Source: Corydoras sp. C115
Taxonomy: Eukaryota; Chordata; Actinopteri; Siluriformes; Callichthyidae
Assembly (NCBI GenBank): GCA_019802505.1
Contig: JAFMOC010000076.1
Span: 1,843,001-1,907,000, forward strand
Reading direction: 5' to 3'
DNA: 64,000 nt
Each line of letters starts with the position of its first letter. The stretch's first letter is position 1. This document shows, in pieces, positions 1-11,600 of the stretch. The position numbers were made by a program, and so were the translations under genes. Under the pieces are notes generated by a model that saw only the letters and a program-made list of their open reading frames with translations, did no database searches and was not told the DNA's origin.

Positions 1-20
1 GCTGCCGACACTTCTTGAAC

Positions 21-373
21 CATTCATTCATTCATTGTCTTCCGCTTTATCCTCTATTAAGGTCGCGGTGGAGTTCCCCATGCCCATCCAGGGGAGGACG
101 TTTTCGGGTGCTGGGCATATAGACCCAGGACAGGTCGCCAATCCATCGCTGGGCACACACTCACTCACACAGACAGATACACACTATATGGGGCAATTTG
201 GAGAATTCAATAGACTTGATCCATGTTTTTGGACTGTGGGAGGAAACCGGAGAACCCGGAGAAAATCCACGCGGACACGGGGAGAACATGAAAACTCCAT
301 CCAGATTGGGATTCGAACCGGAAATCCTAGTGCTGAAAGGGAACGTGCTAACCACTAAGCCACCGTTCCGCCC
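21..373 (-). mobile_element. V-core tRNA-SINE, full length
   Basis: On the minus strand this has the standard layout of the window's main SINE: a tRNA-like head (A-box-like GTGGCTTAGTGGTTAGCACG, B-box-like GGTTCGAATCC), a central core around 'tttcctccgggttctccgg' and 'cacagtccaaaaacatg', and a short tandem ATGA/ATGG tail. The core matches the V-SINE core known from vertebrate SINEs such as DANA and HE1 (family knowledge). The tail lies at the low-coordinate end and the head ends near 373. No clear target-site duplication is seen. Confidence 0.85.
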
Positions 374-995
374 CACTCAAAAATAATATCATAAATTTAC
401 AGATGTGCAGATTTTTTTTGAAAGAAAAGATGGTACGATCACTCTGTGTCCTTGGATGTTGTGAATCCGACATGACATTGACCCAATATTCACATGGAAC
501 GCCACTGTTGCATTTCTAAAGAACATTCTCAAAGTAATTCAGTGGTCAAGTACGTACGTATTTCACACTCATTTTGATATGCGGAAAAAAAGCACAGTAA
601 CTTGTCACTAAACAAAACAAGGGAGCAACCTTGTTCCATAATGGTATGATGATATGCAGTGCGTGACTATACAGTATATAGAATAGTGGGTGACTATTTT
701 TACTAATAAGAACAAGCAATGCTCATGGTAAAATTATTGCATTGATGTAAAATCAGAGGATAAATGACAGAATCTTCAGACACAGAATATATAAGGTTAA
801 TTGATGACCTTACATGTAGAACAGTGACATGAGGTTTCTTACATAGTATAAAACCGACTTTATAGACATTTTACATTAAATCAGTGATGACGCTCCATAT
901 GACACGGGTTTCCAGCATTAATTGAAAAGGTCTATCACTTACATCTACAAATGAAAATTGTTTAAAAACGAAATATCTATACATAACATTGTTCA
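374..995. other. AT-rich intergenic, no gene seen
   Basis: Low-complexity AT-rich DNA with no exon-like open frame, splice-bounded coding stretch or recognisable repeat. It ends at the target-site copy of the next SINE. Confidence 0.5.
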
Positions 996-996
996 G

Positions 997-1341
997 GGCA
1001 GCACGGTGGCTTAGTGGTTAGCACGTTCGCCTCTCAGCGCTAGGGATTCCCGGTTCGAATCCCCATCTGGGTGGAGTTTCCATGTTCTCCCCGTGTCTGC
1101 GTAGGTTTCCTCCGGGTTCTCCGGTTTCCTCCCACAGTCCAAAAACATGGATCAAGTTAATTGAGTTCTCTAAATTGCCCCATATAGAGTGTGTCTGTGT
1201 GAGTGTGTACCCAGCGATGGATTGGCGCCCTGTCCTGGGTCTATCTGCCCAGCGCCCGAGACGTTCTCCCCTGGATGGGCATGGGGAACCCCACCGCGAC
1301 CCTAATAGAGGAGAAAGCGGGAGATAATGAATGAATGAATG
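997..1341 (+). mobile_element. V-core tRNA-SINE, full length, with target-site duplication
   Basis: Plus-strand copy running from the GGCAGCACGGTGGC head to a (GAAT)n tail. It is flanked by the 12-bp direct repeat AACATTGTTCAG at 985-996 and 1342-1353, the mark of target-primed retrotransposition. It has the features of the 'gagacg / tctatc / gcgggagataatgaatg' subfamily. Confidence 0.92.
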
Positions 1342-1770
1342 AACATTGTTCAGTGTGGATGGCAACTGGGTTATGTCTTTGGTTAAATAGAGCAATCCTG
1401 TTAGTTACAAAACAATTAAAGATATTCACAAATACATTGTGTATATCTACTGAAACATTATTAAGGGCGGTTGTCTAAAATGAAACAGTTCAATTGCAGC
1501 TGTCCAAAATGTGACGGTGGATATATGAAATACAATACGCAGAATAGGGATTTTTAAGTGCTGCTTTTGACTGTTAATAAATGAGGTACAGCTAAAATGG
1601 TAAACGGTTTGTCACACACAATCTGAAACTAACTGCATCTTGAACGCGCGCTTCATGGCGTGACGTCGGCGAACGCTGTTCCGTACAGAACTGATGAACT
1701 CATCATTCAGGCCCCTAAACAACAAAGCGAACAGTTTTGACTCACAGTGACGCAATAAACATATCCATAC

Positions 1771-1896
1771 CTTCGGCTTTTCTGGCGCGTGATCAGAGCA
1801 AAAGAGTTTTTTCAGAAGACTGTTTCTTTTAACTAAACCTAGACAGGGTTTCGTGTTTCTCCTTATGGACAGCGCCATCTTGAACTCATCAGCCAC
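1771..1896 (-). CDS. Candidate first coding exon with mitochondrial presequence (possible wars2 exon 1)
   Basis: A minus-strand open frame starts at ATG 1896 (second in-frame ATG at 1878) and reaches a good GTATGG donor directly after 1771, in phase 0. From the second Met the peptide starts MALSIRRNTKPCLGLVKRNS. It is rich in Arg, Lys, Leu and Ser with almost no acidic residues for 30 residues, as expected of a mitochondrial targeting sequence. The surrounding DNA is locally CpG-rich compared with its flanks, as at a promoter. In human, WARS2 (mitochondrial tryptophanyl-tRNA synthetase) lies next to HAO2 in divergent orientation and has a short presequence first exon ending in Lys residues before the conserved RVFSGIQPTG. 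This exon fits that place and shape, but presequences are not conserved and the next exon would lie left of the window. The identification is inference. Confidence 0.42.
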
Positions 1897-2088
1897 GGCG
1901 TGTATGGCATCTCTGGAGGTTCATACCGGCCTCATTTCAACAACGACCCCTATTAAGCACAAAAACGTGTATGCATGCATAGGTAAAGAAAGAAAGAAAA
2001 ATTGAAGGCTAATGCACATAAAATACATTTAAAAAGCAAATAAATACATTTCTACTTATTTTATTTATTTGGTATTTAAACAGTGTTT

Positions 2089-2681
2089 ATCCATCCATCC
2101 ATTATCTTCCGCTTTATACTCTATTAGGGTCGCGGTGGGGTTCCCCATGCCCATCCAGGGGAGAACGTCTCGGGCGCTGGGCAGATAGACCCAGGACAGG
2201 GCGCCAATCCATCACTGGGCACACACTCACTCACACAGACACACTCTATATGGGGCAATTTGGAGAACTCAATTGATTGACTCAATTATCTGTACATGGC
2301 TGTCCTACACTGTTGTTGCTGCCCGGCCGCTCAAGGAGGATGAGTCCCCCACTGAGTCTTGGTCCTCCCAAGGTTTCTTCCTTAAATAATAACATAAAAG
2401 GGAGTTTTTTCTTGCCACTGTCGCTTCGGCTTGCTCTTTGGGGGTTTAAAGGCTTTTCATTCTGTAAAGCTGCTTTGTGACAATGTACTGTTGTAAAAAG
2501 CGCTAAATAAATAAATTACTTGAACTTGATCCATGTTTTTGGACTGTGGGAGGAAACCGGAGAACCCGGAGGAAACCCATGCGGACACGGGGAGAACATG
2601 GAAACTCCACCCAGATGAGGATTCGAAGCAAGAATCTCTAGCGCTGAGAGGCGAATGTGCTAACCACTAAGCCACTGTGCC
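2089..2681 (-). mobile_element. V-core tRNA-SINE interrupted by a second element
   Basis: Minus-strand SINE with its tail near 2089 and its head ending near 2681 ('taaccactaagccactgtgcc'). The consensus is continuous up to about 2275 and resumes at about 2526 ('cttgatccatgtttttggac'). The 250 bp in between is unrelated sequence, so a second repeat sits inside this SINE. Confidence 0.85.
2276..2525 (+). mobile_element. LINE-type 3' tail element nested in a SINE
   Basis: About 250 bp beginning 'atctgtacatggctgtccta' and ending 'gcgctaaataaataaattac' followed by ttgaacttga. The same sequence occurs in opposite orientation at about 61400-61655, where it ends in four tandem copies of a 6-bp unit. 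A structured 3' end with a short tandem tail is typical of non-LTR retrotransposon (L2/CR1-like) tails; the family assignment is uncertain. Its 67-residue open frame is incidental. Confidence 0.7.
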
Positions 2682-2990
2682 CTATAATTCTACATTAATT
2701 TATTTTTATTACTGTATTTCTAAATGTATTCTTTCCATTTTCCGTTTCCAGCATGTTAATTGGGTAGGTCTTAACCTCAGTCTAAAACAAGATTAGTCAG
2801 CTGTTTACTCTTTACGGTTCTAATTGTAGCCTAAAGGTCTTGCAGCACCTGTCACAACCTCAATTAGACATTCATTAATGAGTTATACACTGTACTGAGG
2901 GCCCTCAGTACCCCAACCCCAAACATACACTCACTCATGCACATCAATTCTACTTCATGTTTTATTGTGAATTACGGTTGTGTATTTTTT

Positions 2991-3335
2991 CATTCATTCA
3001 TTATCTCCCGCTTTATCCTCTATTAGGGTCGCGGTGGGGTTCCCCATGCCCATCCAGGGGAGAACGTTTCAGGCGCTGGGCAGATAGACCCAGGACAGGG
3101 CGCCAATCTATCTCTGGGCACACACTCACTCACACAGACACACTCTATATGGGGCAATTCTGAGAATTCAATTGACTTGATCCATGTTTTTGGGCTGTGG
3201 GAGGAAACCGGAGAACCCGGAGGAAACCCACGCAGACACGGGGAGAACATGGAAACTCCACCCAGATGGGGATTCGAACCAGGAATCCCTAGCGCTGAGA
3301 GGCGAACGTGCTAACCACTAAGCCACCGTGCCGCC
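2991..3335 (-). mobile_element. V-core tRNA-SINE, full length, with target-site duplication
   Basis: Minus-strand copy flanked by the 12-bp direct repeat TGTGTATTTTTT at 2979-2990 and 3336-3347. Its head boxes are intact, so it is a young copy. Confidence 0.92.
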
Positions 3336-3347
3336 TGTGTATTTTTT

Positions 3348-4731
3348 ATTTTATTAAAATTTTGCTAGAAGGTTGTCTTGTTGTAAGTGCATACTATTGC
3401 TGTTATTAAAGTGTTATGTGGAAATAAACATTTTGTTGCCCTTTATAGTTTATTATTGTTTACTGAATTTGTATTGTAGTTGGTACCTTGTGCTGCCTAA
3501 ATATTTGTAAATTCTACTTCAGAAGAGGGTTTAATAATGATGGATTCTGGGTCTTCTTTTTAAAAGCTTTTGCTGAACCCTGTTGCTTTTTGTTAAAAAA
3601 AAAGACATGTGTAATGGAGAAAGCATATGACAAAATCAGTATTACATAAGAAAGTAGATTAGGTCCGAAATATTAGGTTGCATATGTTTCTCCCTGTTCA
3701 CAAAAGACACATCTGTGTCACATATGAAGAAAACAGTTGAATTTGAACCACACTCACCTGTAGTGTGAATGTAGCTATTTTAAAGGGAATAGTCTGACTA
3801 AAACATGCTGGCACATCCTGACTGCCCCACTAATTCAACTCTATTGGATTATATACAGGCCAGGATCATTTTACACATGTTTGCAGATCCTTCTTTACAT
3901 CTTGACTCACATCTGCTGTTCATTTTTTCCACCTTACCTTTGCATCTGGTTGTGTTTGTATCATTCCATATTCAGGATCATCTCCTTTGGCAGTCAGCAC
4001 CATGTCTCATGAAACTGACATGTGTGTGGATATACAGGACCTGAATGAGCAAGCCCCTTTGCCCTCCCTCACCCTTCCTCTCCAGTATTACAGCCTCTGG
4101 GCTTTGTTTCCTGGCCACCCAGAAGAGCTTCTTCACTTTGCACCTCCACAATATAGAATTTTCTAACTGAGTGTCTGATATTTTTCTTTCCTTCATCTGT
4201 ACTTTCTTTTCTTGCCCAGGAAAGGTGGTTTTATTCCAGCCTCTCCTCATATTCCCCTATGATTCTGGTTCCTGGAAGAGACTCTAAGCAGTGGTAAAAT
4301 TATAAATTATTTTCAGGATAGGGATGGCAGACAGGCTTTGAGGATAGGAATAGAGTTATGATTAATTTAAAAGAAAATAGCATTTGCTTATTTTGCTTCA
4401 GTGTTCCTCAATCTTTTGATGTAATTGTGTTTGTATGTATAAAACACTGAATAAGGGGCTTCCTCGAACTATTTAATAATTGAATGTTTCTATGAAACAA
4501 TAATTAAAATGATGATTAATGAGTATAAATATAAATAATTATGTATTTGAATTTTGTATTTATGACCATAAAGTAGCTACTAAAACAATTACATGTTCAA
4601 AATTATAAAAGTATTTACATTATTGTTACAATAGCATGATCAATAATTTAGTCCCTTATATTATTTTTAGAATTCCTGACGAACATGTATTTAGAAAACT
4701 ATAAGACCATTTTAAGACCATAAGATAAGTA
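3348..4731. other. Intergenic, no gene recognised
   Basis: AT-rich sequence. The slightly GC-richer part at 3800-4260 has only short open frames (under 91 codons) without splice-bounded, family-like coding sequence. I see no RNA gene or repeat family here. Confidence 0.5.
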
Positions 4732-4743
4732 AATGTGGTAATT

Positions 4744-5099
4744 CATTCATTCATTCATTATCTCCTGCTTTATCCTCTATTAGGGTCGCGGTGGGGTTCC
4801 CCATGCCCATCCAGGGAAGAACGTCTCAGGCGCTGGGCAGATAGACCCAGGACAGGGCGCCTATCCATCGCTGGGCACACACTCACTCACACACACTCTA
4901 TATGGGGCAATTATTATTATTATTTTTTTTTTTGAGAATTTAATTGACTTAATCCATGTTTTTGGACTGTGGGAGGAAACCGGAGAACCTGGAGGAAACC
5001 CACGCAGACACGGGGAAAACATGGAAACTCCACCCAGATTTGGATTCGAACTGGGAATCCCTAGTGCTGAGAGGCGAACGTGCTAACCACTAAGCCGCC
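4744..5099 (-). mobile_element. V-core tRNA-SINE with internal TTA/T-rich insertion
   Basis: Minus-strand copy flanked by AATGTGGTAATT at 4732-4743 and 5100-5111. A run of TTA repeats and T's (about 4911-4933) interrupts the usual 'ggggcaatttggagaattc' stretch, a small internal expansion. Confidence 0.9.
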
Positions 5100-5281
5100 A
5101 ATGTGGTAATTACATATCAAAAAATAATTTTACACAAAGCTACATAAGCCACATTTATTGACATAAATAAAATTTGACAGAAACAAAATGTACAATAAGA
5201 ATTGTTATAAAGTTGATCAGAATGTGAACTTACAATCAATAGTAACTTAATTCCTGTTTTACTGGGGTGTATATATGATAT

Positions 5282-5575
5282 CATTCATTCATATAATCTT
5301 CTGCTCAATCCTCTTCTAGGGTCGTGGAGGCCCATCCAAGGGAGAACAGGCAGATTTGGGTGCTGGGCAGATAAACCATGGACAGGGTGGCAATCTAAAA
5401 AAAAGGTGGGCATACTGACTCACACATACACACACAAACACACACTACATGGGGCAATTTAGAGCATTTAATTTACCTTGGAGTGTGAGTGGAAACCGGG
5501 AGGAAACCCACACGGACACATGGAAACCTAGCTGGGGATTCGAACTTAGATCCCCAGTGCTGAGGAGACTATCCA
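5282..5575 (-). mobile_element. Old, diverged V-core SINE
   Basis: Recognisable minus-strand SINE ('attcattcatataatcttctgct', 'ggaggaaacccacacggacac', 'ggggattcgaac') with many substitutions and deletions. It has no target-site duplication, so it is older than its neighbours. Confidence 0.75.
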
Positions 5576-6336
5576 AATAATTGATAATTATAATGAAGTA
5601 TATCTTTTTGAAGTCATATAATATCTATGGAAACTATTTGCTTAACTGAAATAGCCAAATCTACAGTTTGAGAAATAATACAGTTCTAAACAACAGCTGG
5701 TTTGAGGTCACTACATCTCTGAAATTCAATTATATTCTACCTCCTTGCCAAAATATTATTTAAAAAGCTTGACAGCCAGAAGCATTGTTTGTTATCTAAC
5801 CATAAACATATGCATGTGGAGCTACTTAGGATTTGTCATAGTTCAGTTGTCAGGTGAAATGAAAACTTAGTAGTTATTAGTACCATAGCAACAAATACTC
5901 AGGTTGGTTTGGCCAAAAAGCTGGATGGACACATTATTAAATATAGTGAAGGGCTTATGATGTAAAGATTTTGCAATGTCATTTATTTGAACCTTATTAA
6001 ATGACATGGCATTGTGCACATTATGCAATACAAAATGCCAAGAATCTAAAAATGGACTGTCAGTGGATCTTTATACAGATGAATCAATCTAAACATGTCT
6101 GGAGCAATACAGAAATGATTAACTTAATACAAAATTTTGATAGATTCTCTAAAAGTAATAGTCTTCAGGTTCCTGCACTGTGAGCTCAGCTTTATACAGT
6201 AATTAAGCAATATTTTAAATACAGCTAATAGAATTTAGACAATGTGCAGAGGGTCATATTTATCAAGGTGTTTTTAACTAAGGAGAATATTTTTAATTAG
6301 CTTAGTCTGAGGCTTAACTATTTCACACAAATATAA
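5576..6336. other. AT-rich intergenic, nothing recognised
   Basis: No coding exon, RNA gene or repeat family recognised. The 60-codon frame at 6001 has no supporting features. Confidence 0.45.
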
Positions 6337-6348
6337 TGAAATGAAACT

Positions 6349-6705
6349 CAATCCATCCATTATCTTCCGCTTTATCCTATATTAGGGTCGCGGGGGGGGG
6401 GGGGGGGTTCCCCATGCCCATCCAGGGGAGAACGTTTCGGGCGCTGGGCAGATACACCCAGGACAGGGCGCCAATCTATCACACACTCGGCACACACTCA
6501 CTCACACATACACACTCTATATGTGTCAATTTGGAGAACTCAATTAACTTAATCCATGTTTTTGGACTGTGGGAGGAAACCAGAGAACCCAGAGGAAACC
6601 CACATGGACACGGGGAGAACATGGAAACTCCACCCAGATGGGGATTCCAACCGGGAATCCCTAGTGCTGAGAAACAAACGTGCTAACCACTAAGCCACCG
6701 TGCCG
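6349..6705 (-). mobile_element. V-core tRNA-SINE with target-site duplication
   Basis: Minus-strand copy flanked by TGAAATGAAACT at 6337-6348 and 6706-6717. It belongs to the 'tatattaggg / cgtttcggg / gatacaccc' subfamily with an ATGG-type tail and contains a long G run (about 6391-6407). Confidence 0.92.
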
Positions 6706-7686
6706 TGAAATGAAACTAATATCTATAATTTTTATATACAGTTTACTCAAGTAACAGAATTTTTACCACGTCTGTCACTATATGTGGTAATTTAAGTAAT
6801 TTTTAACTAAATTATAGCATGCAATTACATATATTGTGCATGTTGTCAAATGTGAATGCTAGCACCCCACAGTTTGTTGATAATGAATACTAATCAGGTA
6901 TAATTTTTAATAACTTCAAATGTTTTTAATAACTTTTATTTTAAAATTATGCTTTATGGATATAATCTATATTCAAGACCACTTTGTCTATCTGATGGAA
7001 TGCCTTTCATTAATATTTTTATTTATTCATTATTTTTTTCATCTCCTACCCATAAGCCTGTACATGACCACCCTCATGGTTTCTTTAGACCTTAAAAACT
7101 GCTTATGAGCCCTGCTTTCGGTCCCTGAACAGAATATCTTCCAATCTACTGACTGCACCTCCTGAGCTGAAGAGAGGACAGGCAGTGTGGTGGTGACCGA
7201 CAGTCCACCTGTGATAATAGAGGTAGGCAGGGGGTCTGCAGCGCTCTGGGCCTCAAATCTGCATCAGTGACTGCCTGAAAAACTTTTCTTGGCTAACACT
7301 GACAGACAGGCCTTCCCCTTTGACACTACAGTCCACACAGCCTACAGAGCTCCTGCCACCCAAGTGGATAGACAGATGAATAAATGGGAAGATGGACACA
7401 TGGACATAGTTCTATCTGATCGTCTCATACAGTCAAATGATGTGACATTATTTTCTACTATAATGCACTGATTACCTGTTAACCTTAAGTAAATACGTAA
7501 ACATATTGTGAATAGAGTATGACATACTGTGTGCAGCAAGCATGTGTCCTATGGCAAAAATTAGAACCAGCACAGAAGACTGGACTGTGTGTTGCCTATA
7601 ATGTATAGTTGTATATATGTTTTCTATTTTTAAAAATTGTAACACCAAAAAATGCTGCGCTGTTTTTGTCTATATGATTATTTTAT

Positions 7687-7689
<3 letters not shown>

Positions 7690-7731
<42 letters not shown>

Positions 7732-7760
7732 GGTGTGAGTGTGTGTGTGTGTGTGTGTGT
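7690..7760. repeat. (GT)n microsatellite, interrupted
   Basis: Two GT runs separated by a short 'atgtgggtgtga' interruption. Confidence 0.95.
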
Positions 7761-8671
7761 ATGTTTCACCTAGCAGGAAAGTAGACAGCACCGTATGTGT
7801 GTATGGTAAGTCCCTTAGGAGAGATGTGTTTCAGCACCTTGTCTCCTTTTCTGCTTTTTGACTGACAGAACAGGAGGGATGAAGAACCAGAAGTAGGAAA
7901 GTATTTTGTTCACTTTTTGTCTCCTCCCCTTAATTTTCTCTTTATTTAAACAAGGATGTTTGTAGTTGAAAGTCAAATGTGTTCATACACAAAAAAAATG
8001 TAACACAATACATTTACATTGAAATAAATCACATCATAAATACCTACACAGTCATAGACAGAGAGAATGGAAAACATGAAAAATACTGATATCCGTTTTC
8101 CAAGGCTGAGAGGCTTCCAAGGCTGAGAGGTTTGCTCTGGTCATTATTAAACTGGTGTATGATTTAGATTATCATAGAATTAATAATACATTAGGAATTA
8201 TTAATGTGCCAGAATTTCTCAACAACAACAAAAAAAATATTAGAGTTAAGGTAAACAGTAGTCTGTTTACCTGCATGGCTGCATGGCCAAACCTTCAACA
8301 GTTGAGTTCTTGCATTCAAGAAAAGTAAAACCTAATAAATAAAGATTTTTTTTTTTAAATTAAGTCTTTTCACATATCAGTATTTGATTGTATAAAAGAT
8401 GGAAAAAGGAACAACCACAGTGAAGTCACGATTGTGGATTGTGATTATGGTATTTTGGAAACAAGATACAGAGAGGCTAGTACTCTCCTGAGTAGGACAG
8501 TGATGATAACTGAATTCAGCATTTTGGCATGCTGCCTAATTTCACTGCTGTGCATCATTACATATCTCCTCTTCCTCTAAATTTACTTCCTGTTTCCCTC
8601 AATCTCTCTATCTCTATCACATATACACAAACAAATGTTGCTCATAATGCATGGCGTATGTGCGTAATTAC

Positions 8672-8698
8672 GTGTGTGTGTGTGTGTGTGTGTGTGTG
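8672..8698. repeat. (GT)n microsatellite
   Basis: About 13 uninterrupted GT units. Confidence 0.95.
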
Positions 8699-11600
8699 CC
8701 CTTTTTAAACTATATCTCATGGTTTTCCTTAGAGTCTCTTAAGTATATCATTTTACACTAAAATCATAGGCCTGAAACTTTTTCTTTCTTTTCATTTCTT
8801 TCTTAGTACTAAACCATGCAATTTCAAATTTAATTTAATTTCTGTTTAATCCCTTTGGGGTCACTGTGGTTAAATGAAAAATAATATCAGTAATCAGAAA
8901 TCCTACTCATGTGGCTTAAAAAGACTGAGATTAAAGCAAAGATGTGATAAGAGGTTTTAAGGAGAATAATCTTGCTGCATGCTGTAGATGGTTTAAACAT
9001 GCCTTCAGGTTCTTCATTCAGTCAATGTAATTTTAAAAACTAAAAGAACATACTTTAAAATCAGTAGTAGTAAAGAAATTAAAATTGACCATATTACTAC
9101 AATTTTTATGCAGACTCTAGTATATAAATTAAAATTTCTACTACTTAAAATATATAAGAAAAGGAATTAGTTTAGAGAACAAACAAAAATATTTTTATAT
9201 CAATCTTAAAGACAAAATAATTTTAGAAAGCCTTCTAAAATAAGCTAAATTATCAATATCTATCACCAACATTTTTTCACCAACTAATCCTATTCAGTGA
9301 CATTTGTGAGGTCCCTGTCAACTCATTGTTTTAGCTTTGTGGTTCTCAAGAATGGCATTGAATCTATCTTTTCCTTAATTACACCAGACCATTATGAAAC
9401 TGGTGAGCTCAAGGCCATTATAGAAAATTAGAAGGTTCAGTGGTAGAAAAAACAACCAACAACAACATATTTCCATGACCCTCTTGCATGTAATTATGGG
9501 AATAATTAAAGTACACAATAGATGGCTTGGAGACAGGCAGGATCTTCTAGCTGGTTTTATGGCTTGTTACCTTCTAGCTTGATCCTGAATAATGAAGCAG
9601 AGTGAAATCCAGGCGTATCCAACTCAGCTGGAATCAGTTCTTCTAACCTAACTACGGCCACATAAAGACAGAGTGTTTTATCATTAAAAAAAGCTTAATA
9701 ACTGTCGGATTACCACATGATGACTGGGTGGAGAAGAGCAGTGCCAGTATAAGCAATTTTTTTGATCATTTATGATGATATGACAGATTTTTATAGAACT
9801 TGTTTTTTTTGTTGAACAGTAGTAAGATCTTCATTTACTTGATTGTAACAAGTTTTAAAAATATAACAATTTCATTCTTTAATGATTTTACTAAATCTCT
9901 AAAAAATTAAGCGACCGATTAGTTATTTAGTTATATTTATTATATGCACTGTTAGTTCTAATGATGAAGAAATAAATCCTTGGTACAAAGTGAAGTATGA
10001 CATGTTGCTCTTAAAGAGTTTTTTTTTACTACAGTTGAAAATTATTAAAATGTTTTAGAAATGAAACAATGATTTCCACTGTCTTATGGGATCTTAATTA
10101 TGGCCCTATCATTACTTCCTTAATACAAGTGTCAAGGCTTAAATTAACTGCTTTAGTCATGCAGATGGCTTTTTGGCAAAATAATATTTTAAACTCAATT
10201 ATGCCTAAAACGCTATCTATATGTGTAGACTACCCTCTAGTGGACTGATTCTAGTTTGGCTAGAGGCGTGATTGTAGGGTTTAATTTAAAGAGGTTAGGC
10301 AAGTAAATAAATGAGAAATAGAGCATCGAATAGTCCCAGATACAAAGAAACTGTCTAATATTATATAGTGAAAATACAGAGTATGTTAATCTTTTTTGTG
10401 GACAGTGAATGTAAATAATGTAATATTTCAGTGATAGTGTAAAAATTGTGTGTAGATGAAAAATTCCACATCTGTTTTATTATTGAGTTTTAAGATTAAT
10501 GGTGAATTTCCACTGCTACTGTCTAGATAATTCTGTTTAGTATTTATACTGTTGTCTTATCCAAAGCAATATGGAATATGGTAATACAGAGTGCATTTAG
10601 TGATTTACCTTTTGTACAGGCATGTACACACATCAGCCACTTTATTAACTTCATCTCTTTTTTTCACCCACTGTTCTTTATATCAGCTTCACTTATCACA
10701 GGTAACACGCCATAGTTCTACAATCCTAGAATGGAGTTCAATTGTTCTTCTGGATATTATGCCTGCCTTCTAATTGTTAACGAAACCACCACAGAGCAGG
10801 GATTATTTGGGTGTTTGCTCATTCTCAGTTCTACATTAACATTTAGTGTGGGTTATGCATGATGGTACCAGACACAAAATCACAATATCTGACAATATTT
10901 TTTTAATGTGTTTAACGATAACAATTAAGGTCTTTCCCACTCCATTTTATGTACATTTTTATTTACATTTTAAGTACATGTAATACTTATTGAAGCAACA
11001 ATTTCTGATTGTACTAATTTGAGTTAGCATACTATAGTTTCTTAGTTGGTTTAGCTGTAGAAAATACACATTGTTTAGTGTAAGCTTAGTGTAAAATATC
11101 TGCAAAATTTACATGTAAAGTTACAAAGTTATGCTATTTAACAAACACTCATACAGAGGGATTTACTGTATATGATCCAAATAAAAGTGTTGCTTAAGAG
11201 ACAAGTTGGCAAGTTGTGTGCTTAAAAAACCTTCTGGTTATCAGTCCAGGACTCTAACCACTTTGCCAACGCTGACCTAAGAGGACTTCAGAAAAACAGG
11301 TGTTTCAACTAAGTCTATCGAAAACTTAAACTAACACATACTTCTTTATGTGTAAAAAAAAAAAAAAAAACAGCACCAAGACCAATGTTGACACATTGGA
11401 ACCTATTCCATACCATCCTTAGTGATCTGTTGTCCAATAGAAAAAACATAGGTAACTATGCAAATGGTAATTGTCTGACAGATATATATATATATATATC
11501 TGTCATAGTTGCAGTATCTATCTAAAAGCAATATGGACCAGGTGACAAATTATCAGAGAAAAACTGACAGGAGCCCCACTGACATGTTGACAAGTGACAG

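Noticed and set aside
1000..1070. tRNA gene at the start of each SINE (A- and B-box-like sequences)
   Set aside because: The head is continuous with the SINE core and tail, repeats many times with target duplications, and does not give a clean cloverleaf with an acceptor stem. It is a SINE promoter, not a tRNA gene.
3023..3250. Recurrent 60-130 codon open frames with shared peptides (such as FSPCLRGFPPGSPVSSHSPK) on both strands at many places
   Set aside because: They are translations of the V-core SINE in its two orientations. The repeated 'protein family' is the repeat itself, with no start or termination logic or codon bias.
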